Positions 20,890 to 34,162 of a stretch of 64,000 nt of DNA are shown here, in pieces. The stretch is from Leuctra nigra (taxonomy: Eukaryota; Arthropoda; Insecta; Plecoptera; Leuctridae). Below the pieces are notes generated by a model. That model ran no database searches and was not told the DNA's origin. It saw only the letters and a list, made by a program, of their open reading frames with translations. The position numbers and the translations under genes were made by a program. Location of the stretch: positions 28,136,817 through 28,200,816 of the forward strand of contig OW203769.1 of assembly GCA_934045905.1 (NCBI GenBank), written 5' to 3'. Position 1 is the stretch's first letter, and every line of letters starts with the position of its first letter.

Positions 20890-21080
20890 GATTTGTTTGG
20901 GTTCGGACTGAACGACTTCCTGGACGCCTTGGCCTGGTCCGAGGTCCAGGCGCCGCTGGACTGCGCGCCGCCTATGATGACGTCACTGGGGCTCTCGTTC
21001 TATTCCATCTGCCGTCACATCGCGCGCTCTCGCTCGCACACGACGATCAGATCGCACCGGAGGACACTTCGAATAATATG
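20890..21080. other. CpG-rich stretch, possible promoter or untranslated exon
   Basis: The GC-rich block contains many CpG and a TGACGTCA (CRE-like) site at about 20,978-20,985. Open frames cross it in two phases but neither product is recognised. It precedes the candidate MCU first exon by about 0.75 kb and could be part of its promoter region; this is only positional inference. Confidence 0.25.
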
Positions 21081-21728
21081 TCTGATTCAAACACACACGA
21101 CCTCACACCTCCTTTAATAAGTCACTTTATATTACTTGCGTACCTTTCACAAATCACAGATGATGTTTCAAATTGTCTACATTTTACCAAACTTTCGGCT
21201 TTCGTTTATTAAACTTTACGTACGGTACATTGTTTTAAATCTCCAGTAATATTTCAATCAATATTTTTATAAATTTCGGCTTTAAATATTAATACTTTTT
21301 TAAACTGTATTTACTTAGATTGTATCCAGTTGAAAATAATAAACACGTCCTTTAGTTGTCAAAACGTCAAAATAAATTAAATCGATCTACTGATATTCTT
21401 TCACTATGTAAAACATGTTATTTTGCGACAATTGTTTACTTAAATCTTGACCTGATGCACACTTTCAATACACAATTCCCGCAACAATTGACGAGTTAGT
21501 CCGCACTGTTTGCCTGGTGTCGGCGATGGACTTGGCTCTGCGACTGGGCTTGAGGTTTGCGATGCACTGGATGCGTTCACCCCTCCTCCGTGTCTAGAAA
21601 CTCAGCGCCAAGTAATAATTAATAAGTGGAAGTATTTCACCTCAAACTGTTGCCAAGCGTGACACGCGCCTCGTGGAACCAGGGCTTTGCGGTCGACGTC
21701 GCTTCTGGAGGCTCTGAGGAGTGCGGAG

Positions 21729-21768
21729 ATGTTTCGTCATCTCGCTAAATATTCAGCGGGCAGTCTTG
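21729..21768 (+). CDS. candidate first coding exon of MCU (weak)
   Basis: In a GC-rich stretch, an ATG with G at -3 opens a 13-codon segment (MFRHLAKYSAGSL). It is basic, hydroxylated and free of acidic residues, as mitochondrial presequences are. It reaches a possible GT donor at 21,769 in phase 1. The first recognised MCU exon, at 34,163, also needs a phase 1 upstream exon. Against it: the donor is poor (TTG|GTACAT), the presequence would be very short for MCU, and the frame meets a stop only nine codons further on. A further exon could lie in between. Confidence 0.25.
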
Positions 21769-23829
21769 GTACATACACTCCTCCGCTTCGGGCATAGTAA
21801 TCGTGTTCGTCCCAAATATTGCATCATTGCGTGAGTTTTTTTTTCAACAATAGATGCTCGAAACGCGGAATGTATGGAAACATGTAATTTGTTTAACCCA
21901 TGGTTTAACAATATTTTTTATTCTTCGATCAACAATGTGGCAGTGAATGAGAGGAAATTTTTATGAAATACTTGTCACTTGAATATATTTTGGACTGGTA
22001 ATGACAGCCATTTTCATTAATTTAGGTACAACTTAATTTCTTCCAAATCTAAAACATAATATAATCTCGTTTTCAGTCCGATAATGTGTTATTTTTACCT
22101 GGGATTGTGGTGTGGTGATGATAAATTATCAACATTATCCCAAATTTACACGCCGATTTAAATCTTTTGTTTAGGGATGTTGAAAAAATCAATTTCCTTA
22201 AAAATTTGATTTAACCAATTATTTAAATCAATCAGACCATTACGATAAAAATACGTAGGTATAGGTAATTATTATTATAATCTTTATAATGCTATCCTGC
22301 TATCCTTACCCAAAATAGTATCCTTTTATGTTTTATATAGTACTTCGATGATTTATTAAAATATGATTTACAATATCCATTTTAATTCTGGTCCCTTATA
22401 CGCAGTTGTTTTAATTTTCATTTTGGATGATTTTTTGTTTACCTAATTTTAAATAAAATGTTAAAAAAGCAGTTAAACATGTTAAACAGTTGAACAGTTG
22501 GTTTGGATTTCACAGTATTTTATTATTTTTGTGTCTGTGGGTGTAAAAAACTTCGCGTTCCGACAGCTAAAAGCAGTGAATTGAACCAATCTAGTAGAAA
22601 GCATTGCTGAATCCACGGCTGTAAAATTACTCTACGAACTAGAAGCACTTTTAAACATGAGGAACGCCCTAAGCCAATTAATTCCAACGATGGTACATTT
22701 GTATCCAACAATGCACTTGCCAAATCTCAGGGCTAAAGAAGAGTTTCGTATGCCAATGACGTCATTGAGGTTAAGGGTCTTGACTCAACCCTTAGCTCTT
22801 TCAACCCGATGAATTCAAAGGAATCGCAGAACTATTATCAGATGGTTGGAAATGTCAAGCGTGCTGCTCTCAGCTTTTTATTGTCACACAATTTGTGAAT
22901 TTGCCGACTCAGTTAGCTACGAGTTTCAAACGAAATCTCATGTAATTTGGATATTTTAATTGTTACATTTGGGTTGAATAATCAAATATGTTTGAAAATC
23001 ATTGTGGTTTTTCATCAACGGGGTACATTTCAAATTGAAATTTTACAGTTTTTAAGATCAACATCTAAATAGAGGGTAGGTAATTAAACTTAGATTTTAG
23101 AAAAAAATTATATTATATGGAATATGAGATGTAAGTACTTACTACCTCTGCACACTTATTTTTGTTGTTGGACGAATGGTTTTCAAGGCATTGATTTACG
23201 AAGATTGGCGCTGAATACCTCGCTGTTGAGCGCCATAAACTCTAATATATATCTATCTACAACGATTGATAGATGTATTCTTCTTTAAAAACAGGACGAT
23301 TGGAATTGATGCAATAATTCAAATATTAAAGTTCATATCATCAAGTTTTTTTAAAATGCACCGTGAAAAACATGCATGCCATGAACAAGGTATTTACAAC
23401 ATTGTTGGATACTGTGAAATGATGTCACAATCCTGATTATCTTCCCATTCCGTTTTTCACACCAAATTGTCCCGTACGTCATTTGAAAAAGAAAATTAGA
23501 TATTTCTGGGGTGAAGTGAATTACCATTATAATTTGTGTTTATTATCATAGAAATTACTGATTCTGTGACCCCCCTTTGTTTTGAACCCGTTAATTGTTC
23601 ATAGCTTACGTTGATTTTACTTTTCAAATACTATTCATAAAATAGTAAAATACCTAAATAAGTTCGGTTTATTGCTTTGAACCAGGAAACGCAACAACAG
23701 GGCAACTCAGTGAAAACAATAATTGAATAATAACATATATTGAGCAAAATGAACAGTGAAAACAAAACATGGCAATTGTCGACTCAATATGATCTTTGTA
23801 ATTCGGGCTACAAAGTATATCTGTACATT

Positions 23830-24040
23830 AGAGGTAGAAGGCCCGATGTCTATTTCAATGATTCTTGACTGAGCTCAAAAAGCAGTAATTTTGCCTTCAC
23901 CCATCATAATAGTGTAAGAGAATACTTCAATATAACTGTATTGGTTGGCATCAGTGAAGTGGCAATAGAGCTTGATTGTACATCAGTCCACATTGCAAGT
24001 CTTGCCAGTTGACTTGGGGCCTTCTGCCTCTGGCATGCCG
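23830..24040. mobile_element. MITE, AGAGGTAGAAGG family, copy 1
   Basis: The left end has AGAGGTAGAAGGCCC (23,831 on) and the right end the inverted GGGCCTTCTGCCTCT (about 24,018-24,032). The interior includes a GTAAGAGAATACTTCAATAT block that is shared almost unchanged with the copy at 52,420-52,665. Confidence 0.55.
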
Positions 24041-25639
24041 TGATTTGTGTACGAAGCGTTGAATGTGCGTGCGGCGAGTGAATCTAAATGCGTCTTGTCC
24101 ACGCATGAAAGATCATCGCCAGGCATAGAAAGCAGCAGCGTGGCTCGTTATAATCAACTGTCATTAGAATACAATCATTATCTTTAAGTGCAAAACGCTA
24201 TTTGCAATTAAGAAAGCTCAACAATCTCTTCTTGCGCGCAGAAAAAGTGGTTTTCTTGTTTATTAAAGTAACGGAATTGTGATTATTAATCATATCAACA
24301 CGGATCTCGAATATAAGGACTTACTTTTCGACAAACTTAGATGTCAAAATAACATCAACATTGTTGATAGTTGGTGGTGTTTAAAGGCGCACTGCTGTGC
24401 AACTAGGCTGATGATGGGCGGTGGGGAGGAGCGGTTGGGACCTAAGAGTACAGAACCTTCCCATCATTTGCTTCACCGTCGCGGGATCGAAATTACGGGT
24501 GACTGCAACGCTTGGCAGCGCATTGCTATCGCTCTTCAGATATTAATTGAAAATACCCATTATCTTAAATCTGTTATTTGATTAGATTGTAAAACGGGAT
24601 TATAACTAATCTATTCAAAACCAGAAGCATAATTAGGATTTTGATTTTTAATCCATGTGCTAACATCTGGGGATTACATCATAATGAAAATTAATCAGGG
24701 ATTAGAAGTATTATCATTCAAGCTGGAATTCTCGAAGCTTTATCAAATTCAAATGTATAATCACTTTCAGCTGTCCCCTGATTTATTTTAATTAGTAATA
24801 TGCCCTCAAGGCGAAAGTTGAAAGGTAGCAATCAAAGTCTGCAGACTTGTACTTGTTGAAAAGATCAACTTCCTATAATATTTATATAAAATATTTCGTA
24901 TAATAATGAAGACTTTGGCAGAGATCGGTGAGGCCGATATTTCGCTAACTCGACCGGAACATTGCAAAATATATCTGTTTGCACGAAGTTAATTATTGAT
25001 ACTTGTAACTAATTAGCACAACATATCACTATTGCAGGTAATATATTGATCATTAGTTGCAGCAAATGTGCATGAGAATGAATAGCTGACCAGTGACCGG
25101 CACGTAGTAAAACTTGTTAGAACCTTAAGAATGATATTGAAATATATCATCAGATTTCGTTTTCGAGTCTTTGCCAAATAAATTGTTCAACTTTTTGTCA
25201 AAATATTTCGAATAGTGTTCGTTGGTTCGAACAATTGAATTAATACTTATTTTATGTCTAGATTGCTGCCCATAATAACTGATAAGAGTTCTAGTCAGGG
25301 ATGCAGTAAGGATCATACTGTGATTGCGTGATTGATCATGAGATTGCTTTTCCAATGAAACGTCGTTGAGCGTCGGAAGTTGAGGGATCTTTTCGAGCTC
25401 GTTATTAGCGGTTCATCTGCGCGGAGTTGTGTCTTCTTCTTTGCGCACAGAGAGATGATGCGAAGTCCTTCCAGATGAGTTGCTCCTTCCAGAACCAGTT
25501 GATCTTTTAGCTCGACATTTTTCAATAGTACTGATGGATATTCAGCTAAAGCAACCAAAGTAGTTATTGGGAAAATTTTACACTTATAATAATTATATTC
25601 CGTGGTGATAGCTTATTTGTATATTGACATTTGTTATCT

Positions 25640-26085
25640 CTACTATAGGAAAACGCTCTGTGTACCGCGTTGATAAGCGAGCATTCGTACTGCATGTGAT
25701 TTGATATGCGTTTGCAAGTCTCTGCTCTACAGGCCTTGGACCTGAAACATCAAAATGGCACTGATATAATAATTGCAATTATTTGCACAAATTTGCAAAT
25801 ATTTCAAGATTACATAATAAACTGTTTAATTAAAATGACAAAATCTTTTGAATCTAACGACAGATTTTTCTAAAATTTGGCAAAAAATATACCTGAAATG
25901 TTGGTCCCAATGACCATGCAAAATTTTATAAAATCACAAGATCACAAGGTTTTAAATTTGAACCAGCGGGAGGATTTGGCTGAAACTTTGTAAGATTGGG
26001 GACAATGTTGGTTGCAATGACTATGCAAAATTTCAAATTGATCGGTCTAACCAATCTAAAGTGTATCCCCCGGGTTTGCAATGAA
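25640..26085 (-). mobile_element. Helitron-like repeat, partial copy
   Basis: The + strand begins TATAGGAAAACGCTCTGTGT, followed by the CGCGTTGATAAGCGAGC block shared with copies at 30.0, 30.3, 37.2 and 38.5 kb. Downstream are family phrases such as CAATGACCATGCAAAATTTT. The other end is missing or diverged. Confidence 0.45.
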
Positions 26086-26506
26086 CAGACATGTGCCGAT
26101 GCTTTGAGGCAATGTTGGGTGTCCACGGCCAGCTTGATGGCTTCCCTGCCGGCTGGATACTTGGCTCGTTGTAAACATCGTCCACATCCGCGCCTGCGTC
26201 AACAGCACAGTGCGGCGCTTCTGGTTGAACAGTACATGATAACTCATGGGCGTCCGTAGGATTTCTGCCAGGAGTCCTCGCAGGGCGTTCTTTGGTTTTT
26301 GGACACTTTATAATCAATTTTGAGACGTTAAAAGGAGTATTACGTTAAAATATTGAATATTTTTTTAAACATTTATACTTTGGAGTGGTGAAGGGCACAG
26401 TCCCACCTTGCCCCGCGGGCTTTTTCTGTTTTTGTCACTTTGTAAATGATTTTTTTGCTTACGCAATACGAAAAACACAACGCAATGTTTAAGTATTTCA
26501 AACATC

Positions 26507-26569
26507 GGGGGGGGGGGGGGGGGGGGGGGGGGGTGCAAGCGCCCTTTTTTGCCCCCCCCCCCCCCCCCC
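26507..26569. repeat. 27-G tract followed by 18-C tract
   Basis: Twenty-seven G at 26,507-26,533 are followed, after 18 bases, by eighteen C at 26,552-26,569. The two runs can pair as a hairpin. Length and accuracy are doubtful in any assembly. Confidence 0.7.
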
Positions 26570-26739
26570 ATCACCCTGTGGACGCCCATGTGATAACTCC
26601 CTCGTGAATATACCCAAGTATCTTGGTGAAACCACCTTTCTTTTATAGCAGTCAAAGTTCATTTTACTCCAGAATCTGAACGGTTCAATCAATATCACGC
26701 TGGCTAAAATTTCTCAATTTAGTCGATTTTGCGTTGCAC

Positions 26740-26885
26740 ACTTTTAGAATAATATAAACAAGCTCCATTAATTGGCATTCGACTCATGTCACCATTACAA
26801 AATATGATTGGATAAAGGTAGAAAATAGCTCACCTCACGAATGATTGAAATGGACTTAAGCCCTTCTACCTCTGAGGTGCTGACA
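26740..26885. mobile_element. MITE, AGAGGTAGAAGG family, half copy
   Basis: The right end CCCTTCTACCTCTG (about 26,862-26,876) and the inner phrase with CATGTCACCATTACAAAATATGATTGG match, inverted, the copy at 52.4 kb. A further fragment with the same end is at about 29,930-29,995. Confidence 0.4.
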
Positions 26886-28534
26886 TATTCCATGATTCAT
26901 TCCATCAATCAATAACTCCTCCTATCATTTCTGTTCTGGAAGGACAAGATGTAAAAGCGAATATCTGTTGTAATGCGATCTTCCTGTTGCTATGGAGATG
27001 TTTTGGGATGAGCAGAACATTTCCTCCTCCGTGTCAAGGTGTGTAGATGTGGCAACACTGGACCGCTGTCTTCACGTATCCGCTGCCAATATCACTTCAC
27101 AGCAGATGTTTCGTGCGAATAGCGTCTGTCATGTTAGATTTGCTGTCCGTACACAAGAATCAAGATAACGTAACAGGACGAATATCAACAAATACGACCG
27201 AGTTTGGAACAAAATATTTCAATTAGCTATGAAGAAAAATGCAATTATTTTTTAAGTTGACCGAACTCTCCCCTACTATGACATTGACATGGAAAATGCT
27301 TTGGCAATCCTGCATATCATATCATCAAACATGATTTATACGAGTTATACACTGTGATGTGGTGTACTATTTAAAGTGATACAAGTGTGAGCTATTTTTT
27401 TCTCAACACAAGACTCATTGAGTTACCATGGTTACATTGCTGATTTTCATCAGCCACGCCTACCTTCATTGGTCACTTGCATCATACAATTTATAATATA
27501 AGATTTTAATATTTTACGAATAAGAAACATGTATTGATGCACACGATAAGTTATGGTTGAGCAAAGGGATCAGAACCAAACATGAATGCACTTATTGGTC
27601 TTTCCTCTTCACATTCTATTTTGACACAACTGCATAATTTATACTTTCGCATTGAGTAATGCAATGTTTATCTTGGAACCATCTTCTTGAGGTGTTCTAG
27701 CTGCAGCATATACATCTTAAAATGTTTTATGGTGATGTTGTCAGTATATTTAAGTTCATGTTGTTTTTGTAGCAAATTCGGTTGAGTAATTTTGACATTT
27801 CTGCTTTGTAAATACCTAAGCTACAATTATTTATTTGCACTTAGTAAGTACCGTACTTTTGTATAAATCATCATTTTAAGCACCCATAAATCTGTAAGTT
27901 TAGATAATATGTTTGCTATAAAAATGTTTGTAGTGCTCTGAAAAATGTGTAACGTAAGCTCTCAATAGGATTATTGGAATTCAATTTGCTCGGAAACCCA
28001 TGCAAAACGCTTTACATTATGATATATGTATGCGTTTTTAAAGCTTTCAAGATGTCAAAGGTCTACATGAAGGCAAAAAAACTCAGCCAAAAGAGTTTTC
28101 CGGACTTTATAAAAGACTAGACATTGCTAAATGTTATAAAACGCATACTTAATCGGAGATTATGTTTGTGATTGTGTTTTTATGTTTGTTAAACTTATCG
28201 ATACTAATTGATAATTTCGAAGAATTTCGATGTGATCGTTTTGTATTGGGTAGATGCAATACCATTGATATACATTATTATTATCATTAAATATTATGCC
28301 CTTCCATATTCAAAGGTATGATGAATGAATAAATAAATAAATTAATTAATGAGATTCATTAGTGATGTAATGAAGCTCTATCAGCCATTTGACTGATGTC
28401 AACAAAATATACAGATATTGAATAGTTCTCCGCCTACTATTTTAAAATCCGCGATACTTTAGGTTGAACATTTATGTTAAAATTATTTTGTTAATTTTCC
28501 TAGGCAAATAATAGCATTGAGCAATGGTTTAGGG

Positions 28535-28665
28535 CCAGTCTTTCAATACTCGGGTAACTTTTAAACGGTTGATTAGGACTGTAGTGTCATGGCAACAACC
28601 AATGGCATTCCTAGAATGTCTGTGTTAACACCTACTGGTTTTAGCAGAGTATTGAAAACTATACC
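28535..28665. mobile_element. small MITE with TTTCAATACTC ends
   Basis: The left end GTCTTTCAATACTCGGGTAA and the right end GAGTATTGAAAACTA are inverted to each other with a few mismatches and enclose about 130 bases. No target duplication could be fixed. Confidence 0.4.
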
Positions 28666-28892
28666 TTAGTGGTTTGTAAAAGTGTTTTGTAAGAAGAAAA
28701 AGAGCATTGACATTTGTTTTATTATTTCACAGAGCATACATAACTGCACCCTTCCAAACTAAATTGGAGTGGGAAAAAACACTGTCAGACTTTTTACCTG
28801 TCACACTTTTTACCATAATGAAATGTAAAAATAATATGATTTGTTTTCCTTCATCTTTGAAATGTTTTTGAATTGACATCTCTGATACTTGA

Positions 28893-29169
28893 TCTCGATC
28901 TCGATCGGAACCGCCGTGAATGATCGTCCAAGCTGTCGATCACATCTCGATCTCGATCGGAACCGCCGTGAATGATCGTCCAAGCTGTCGATCACATCTC
29001 GATCTCGATCGGAACCGCCGTGAATGATCGTCCAAGCTGTCGATCACATCTCGATCTCGATCGGAACCGCCGTGAATGATCGTCCAAGCTGTCGATCACA
29101 TCTCGATCTCGATCGGAACCGCCGTGAATGATCGTCCAAGCTGTCGATCACATCTCGATCTCGATCGAC
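28893..29169. repeat. 52-bp minisatellite, about 5.3 copies
   Basis: The unit starts TCTCGATCTCGATCGG and repeats at 28,893, 28,945, 28,997, 29,049 and 29,101, with a partial copy at 29,153. Copies are virtually identical. The unit contains two overlapping TCGATC palindromes. Short open frames across it arise from the repeat and are not genes. Confidence 0.92.
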
Positions 29170-30045
29170 ACGGCTCCAGTTACTTTCATCTGCATTATCT
29201 AGACCAGATGCATGTTTCCAATGAGGAATGCGAAGAGCTAATTGCCAGTCTAGTTAGCGCGGCTTTCCGCACTGAAAACCTGTCATAATGCATACATTTG
29301 AATATGAGACTAATGGAGATTTATGTATGGAAACCTTGATTAATGACTCCTATCCATCTTCAATGTCAAGGTGGTAAATCATGAGACGGACAAGGAAAGT
29401 CTCGCCCTCAGACACCGGAGTTCTTAAAAATAAAAAGTAAAATCGCATGTAATTTGATTGGGCAATCTTTTCGATGATAATTATTTCCTAAGTATCGTCG
29501 TAGCTTTTGTACCATTAAAATTATTAAAAAAAATAAAAAATAATAATACAGCTAAATTTTGTATTCGACCTTGCAAAGTAAACATTAATCGATGCTATAA
29601 ATATCGGGACATTTGTGTTTATGGGCACTCTTTGTGTTATTGGTGTTTACAAGATTACGTGTTTCTGATATTTACCTTATCCTTCCCACCATCCATCCAT
29701 ACCTTCATCATCATCATCTCCCAATCATCATCATCTCCCAATCATCATCATCATCCAATCATCATCATAATCATTATTGAACACCACCGAAATAAAGAAA
29801 TACAATTACGAATTTGAATTTTTAGAAAAGAGGAGAAAAGAAACGAACTTTTAACTTTTGACACCATACGATTTCTGTACATCGGAGGTTGGAAGCTATT
29901 TTCTGATTTTGCGAAATAAGTATTCTCTTAACAATGAATCATGCCACCATTAAACATGATTGGATGAAGACAGAATGACTGATGTCCGCCTTCTACCTCC
30001 ACAAAAAAAGTTCAATTTCTTAGTATACTATTTTGATATCACTAG

Positions 30046-31229
30046 GAAAACGCTCGGTGTAACGCGTTGATGAGCGAGCACCGACACGCACGACATCGCC
30101 AATCATAGCACGATCCATTCAATCAAAGATAACTAACTATACATTATTTATTACCAATTTTCCCTGCAACTTTTCATAAACACTCTGGATCAATTAAATA
30201 ACATATTATTGTACTGATATTTTTCCATCAATCTCTTTGGACAGATATTCAAACACTTAAAACAGCAATAAGTCTGTAAATTCTTGACCGATTGGGCTGG
30301 AAATGTGTAAAATACTAGGAAAACGCTCTGTGTAACGCGTTGATGAGCGAGCACGGATACACGCAACACCTCAAACCAAAATTCTGTCTATCAAAAATGT
30401 AATTAAAAGCCAATAATTCTTTAATTTCGTCAAAGACTTGTATGAAAATATCAAAAAATTCCTAAAATATTGGTCCCAATAACCATGCAAAGTTTTAAGT
30501 TGATCGATGGAACCTTTATGATTGTTAATTTTCAAAAATCACAGGGTCTCGTTTAAAAAATATACCTGGGACCACTCACACTATCAGATCAAACTGTTGA
30601 ACGGTCATTATTATTAAATTTCATATGAGATTGAAAGTTTCTTCTCTAACAACCCAACCCTTCTTACCTCTATGCTCTAACTACCTTGGATTAGAACTGA
30701 AGAGTCGAAGTCACCGTGAAATATGAAATTCAAGAAATTTTACAGCAAACACGCAAAATGTCCGTAAACTGTCAATAACTTTTGGATTTAAACACAGATT
30801 AGTTGTCAAAAATACAGATAATGCTGGTCCCAATGACCATGCAAAGTGTTAAGTTGATCGGTCAAACGGTTCTAGTTTAAATTTAAAAAAACACAGGAAA
30901 TGTGGTTTTAAATTTTAACCAATAGGAGGATTTGGCTGAAATTTTGTATGATTGGGTACAATGTTGGTTGTAATGACTTCGTTAAATTTCAAATTGATCG
31001 GAGCAACCAATCAAAAGATAATTTTTTTAAAACTTGAACCAATCACAGGAGCCCGTCCAAAAACGATCCTAGGGACCGCATAGATTACGTTAGCATACGT
31101 GCAAAGTTTCAGATCGATTGAATGTGCGGTTTAACCTGGGCTGTGAGGACAAAAAAAAATACAAACAAAAAAACACACAGAGAAAGTGCCATAAGAGTAC
31201 CGTGGTGACGCTCGCTACGCTCGCTCAAT
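30046..31229 (-). mobile_element. Helitron-like repeat, two nested starts, one complete copy
   Basis: CTAGGAAAACGCTC occurs at about 30,046 and again at 30,313; the second runs to GACGCTCGCTACGCTCGCTCA at about 31,229, roughly 0.9 kb. Read on the - strand, the CTAG end is preceded by a short hairpin (AACGC, ten-base loop, GCGTT), as at Helitron 3' termini. Internal phrases of the type CCAATGACCATGCAAAGT recur several times in diverged form. No coding capacity is seen. Confidence 0.55.
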
Positions 31230-31499
31230 GATGTTATCTAGTCAAAACGTCGTTTTCATAACTGTGAAACACAATCCATATCGTAAAATAAATTATTTTA
31301 GATAAGGTATACCTATACCTATGTATATGAAATACATACATTACATTTTGACTACATTATGTATTGCAATATGATCAACTAAGAAAAGAATCTGTCTTAC
31401 TTGATATTGAGAATAGCCATCTATAAACTTTGCTTTGCTACATAGAGCAACCCAGAATGCAGTGGAATTTCTGTTTTGAAATGTCATTTCTGACAGTTA

Positions 31500-32458
31500 T
31501 TAAAACTGTCAATAAGTGCATCTATGTTCTTGACTGGTAGGGCTGAAAATTTGTAAAATAAGAGACAATGTTGGTCTGAACGACCATGCAAAATATGAGT
31601 TTGATTGATCAGATTAATCGAAGACCATTTGATAGGTCAAATGGTGGTGTGGCTATAGGCCGTTTTAAATTAAGTATACAAATGAAAAATATTGGTGCCA
31701 ATCCTTGCTAAGTTTTAAGTTGCCAATCCTTGCTAAGTTTTAAGTTGATCGATTAAACCTTTATGATTGAACGGTTCCTTGTTAATTTTCAAAAATCACA
31801 GGATCTCGTTCAAAAAATATATCTGGGACCACCCATATGATATGATATGTAGTGTGTGTACACAATATCAGATCAATCTGTTGAACGGTCATTATTAGTT
31901 TCATATCGTTTAAAACTTTCTGCTCTAACTACCTTGCCTTGTAGATTCGAAGTCGCCGTGAATTTGACAGCCAACACGCAAAAAGTCCCTAAAATGACAA
32001 AAACTTTTGAAAATAACGACAGATTAGAGTGAAAATTGGCAAAAATACCTTAAATGTTGGTACCAATGACCATGCGAAGTTTTTAGTTAGTCGGTCAATC
32101 GGTTCCAGTTTAAATTTCAAAAATCACAGGAAAAATGGTTTCAAATTTGAACCAATTGGAGGATTTGGCTGAAATTTTTTTTGATTGGGTACAATGTTGG
32201 TTGCAATGACTTTGCTAAATTTCAAATTGATCGAACCAACCAATCGAAAGATAATTTTTATAAAATTTGAACCAATCACAGGATATCGTTCAGAAAAGAT
32301 CCCAGGGATCGCATAGAATACGTTAGTATGTGTACAAAATTTCAGATCGATTGGTTGTGCGGTTTGACCTGGGCAGTGCAGGCAAAAAAAACAACAAAAA
32401 AACACACAGAGAAAGTGCCATAAGAGTACCGTGGTGACGCTCGCTACGCTCGCTCAAA
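31500..32458 (-). mobile_element. Helitron-like repeat, copy lacking the CTAG end
   Basis: It shares the internal phrases (CCAATGACCATGCGAAGTTT, GAACCAATTGGAGGATTTGG) and the terminal AGTACCGTGGTGACGCTCGC to CGCTCA end with the 30.3 kb copy, but the CTAG/hairpin end is not present. A 20-base stretch near 31,715-31,745 is directly duplicated. Confidence 0.5.
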
Positions 32459-33067
32459 AAGTCTTCTTGAAGTGCGGTGCCTGAATTGTTTGAAATCGTA
32501 ATCACTTGTAAATGATATTCTCCTATCCATGTGCTACAGATAGATAACTGTCATGAGTAATTATACGCTAGATGACGATGTCGCCTGGCCGCCATGACAG
32601 CGTGCTAGAGAAGGCGGTGGTCGGCGCGCTCTGATTCACCGCCGCCTTGATGTGCTGATAATTAAAACCTCTTCTCCTCCCCTCATCTTGTGATTAATTA
32701 TGGAATTAGACCGCGGCTTGAGCGGCTGTTGGGTGATACTACTCGTGATTTACATGTTCAGTGCGATGATCGCTCAATTAGAAGACTATACGGTATTGTT
32801 GCCGCGGGCGTGGGGGACACTGCCCCCCCACACCCCCTTGGAAGCAGGATTTAAAAATAAATTAAGAAGATTTGCATTTTTTTTAATATTCGTTAAAAAA
32901 AATCACTTTTTATTTCTATTTTAAGGATTCTTTTGGTGATCCAATTTTATTTGTAGACTTACCAATTTAGGGGTCAATTGTGCAAATTGTGATACAAGCA
33001 TGAAAATTTGTGTACTCACTAATTCGACCATGAGAAATCCAAAATTTTAAGGCGCCAAGCTGAATTC

Positions 33068-33186
33068 CAGGGGCCAGATTCACAAAAAGTATTATCTCCT
33101 AATACGTACTATCTTTGATATTATCTTTTATTTAACATTGTGTTTTTGGTATTAAATAAAGATACATTTCATGAATCCAGCCCCTG
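33068..33186. mobile_element. small MITE with CAGGGGCCAGATTCA ends
   Basis: CAGGGGCCAGATTCA at 33,068 pairs with an inverted CAGGGGCTGGATTCA (right end 33,186). The 119-base body is AT-rich and holds no gene. Confidence 0.5.
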
Positions 33187-34162
33187 CAACTTTCGGAGTA
33201 ATTAATTAATGCATTCATATTTTTTAGTATTTTTTCATTTACTCAGTAAGTGACCATAAAATATCGTCAAAGAAGCAGAGAATCACAGCTATTCTGAGTG
33301 CCATGCCATCAAGATGTTGACAGAAATCAATGATTACATCACGTGCAAACAATAAAACCATGGGATATTCTTTCGATATTTTTAATAGTAAACGAAGTTT
33401 GTTGTCACATTATTAAATTACGATTTTTAAAACAAAAGAAGATCGTGGAGATTAATATGATTAGGAATTCCCAACAGCTTCACTAATGTTTTGTTTATAA
33501 CACCACACATTATCTTGGATTCTCTCTCATAAACACTGATTTTAAACGGAACACATACAAACCTTAATTAGTTCATAAACAAAAGCTTTTAGTGACAATT
33601 CACGTGAAATATAATTGAAAACGCACTTGACAGGTCTTCTTTTGTTTACATTTGGACACCGGCCTCCTGAATGTCAATCAGCTGAACATTCATTCAGCTA
33701 TCAGTCATGTAGGAGGCAGTGGAATCGGAACACACGAGCGACAATAAAGCAGATGAGACGATCGGTGTATCAAGGAACACCCTGACGATGCGTCTTATGA
33801 CGAATTTACCATTGACGATTGGACATGCAAATACTACCCTTTCCGAAAACATTAGTTTCCGAGCGGCAATTATGAAATTTGGAACGATCTTTCATAACTT
33901 GTAAAAAGCAAAGCAGTACTTCACTGCTTCTGCACCACATCAAACCCATTAGTAACTTACTACGTACACTTCAAAAACGAGTTATTTAGTAACGAGTTAC
34001 TTTATTACGAGTTTAATTCAGTGAATTTATAGTGAAAATTCGCGTGAAATATGATACAGAAACTGTTGACAATTCTCTGATGTTCACATTTGGCTTCTGT
34101 CTCTAAATCCTCCTGGTCAACCCTTGACTTGTGTCTGATTGGTCGCTCTCTCTCTATTCCAG

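Larger units (their letters stand above)
21769..34162. other. gene-free, repeat-rich interval upstream of the first sure MCU exon
   Basis: No coding sequence is recognised here. It may be the first MCU intron. It holds the MITEs, Helitron-like copies, minisatellite and homopolymer tracts listed separately. Unannotated parts (for example 22.0-23.8, 24.1-25.6 and 27.0-28.3 kb) are AT-rich and I see nothing definite in them. An (ATC)n-type run lies at about 29,697-29,790. Confidence 0.5.

Noticed and set aside
28893..29169. CRISPR-like array
   Set aside because: The 52-bp units are contiguous tandem copies without spacers, and the genome is eukaryotic.
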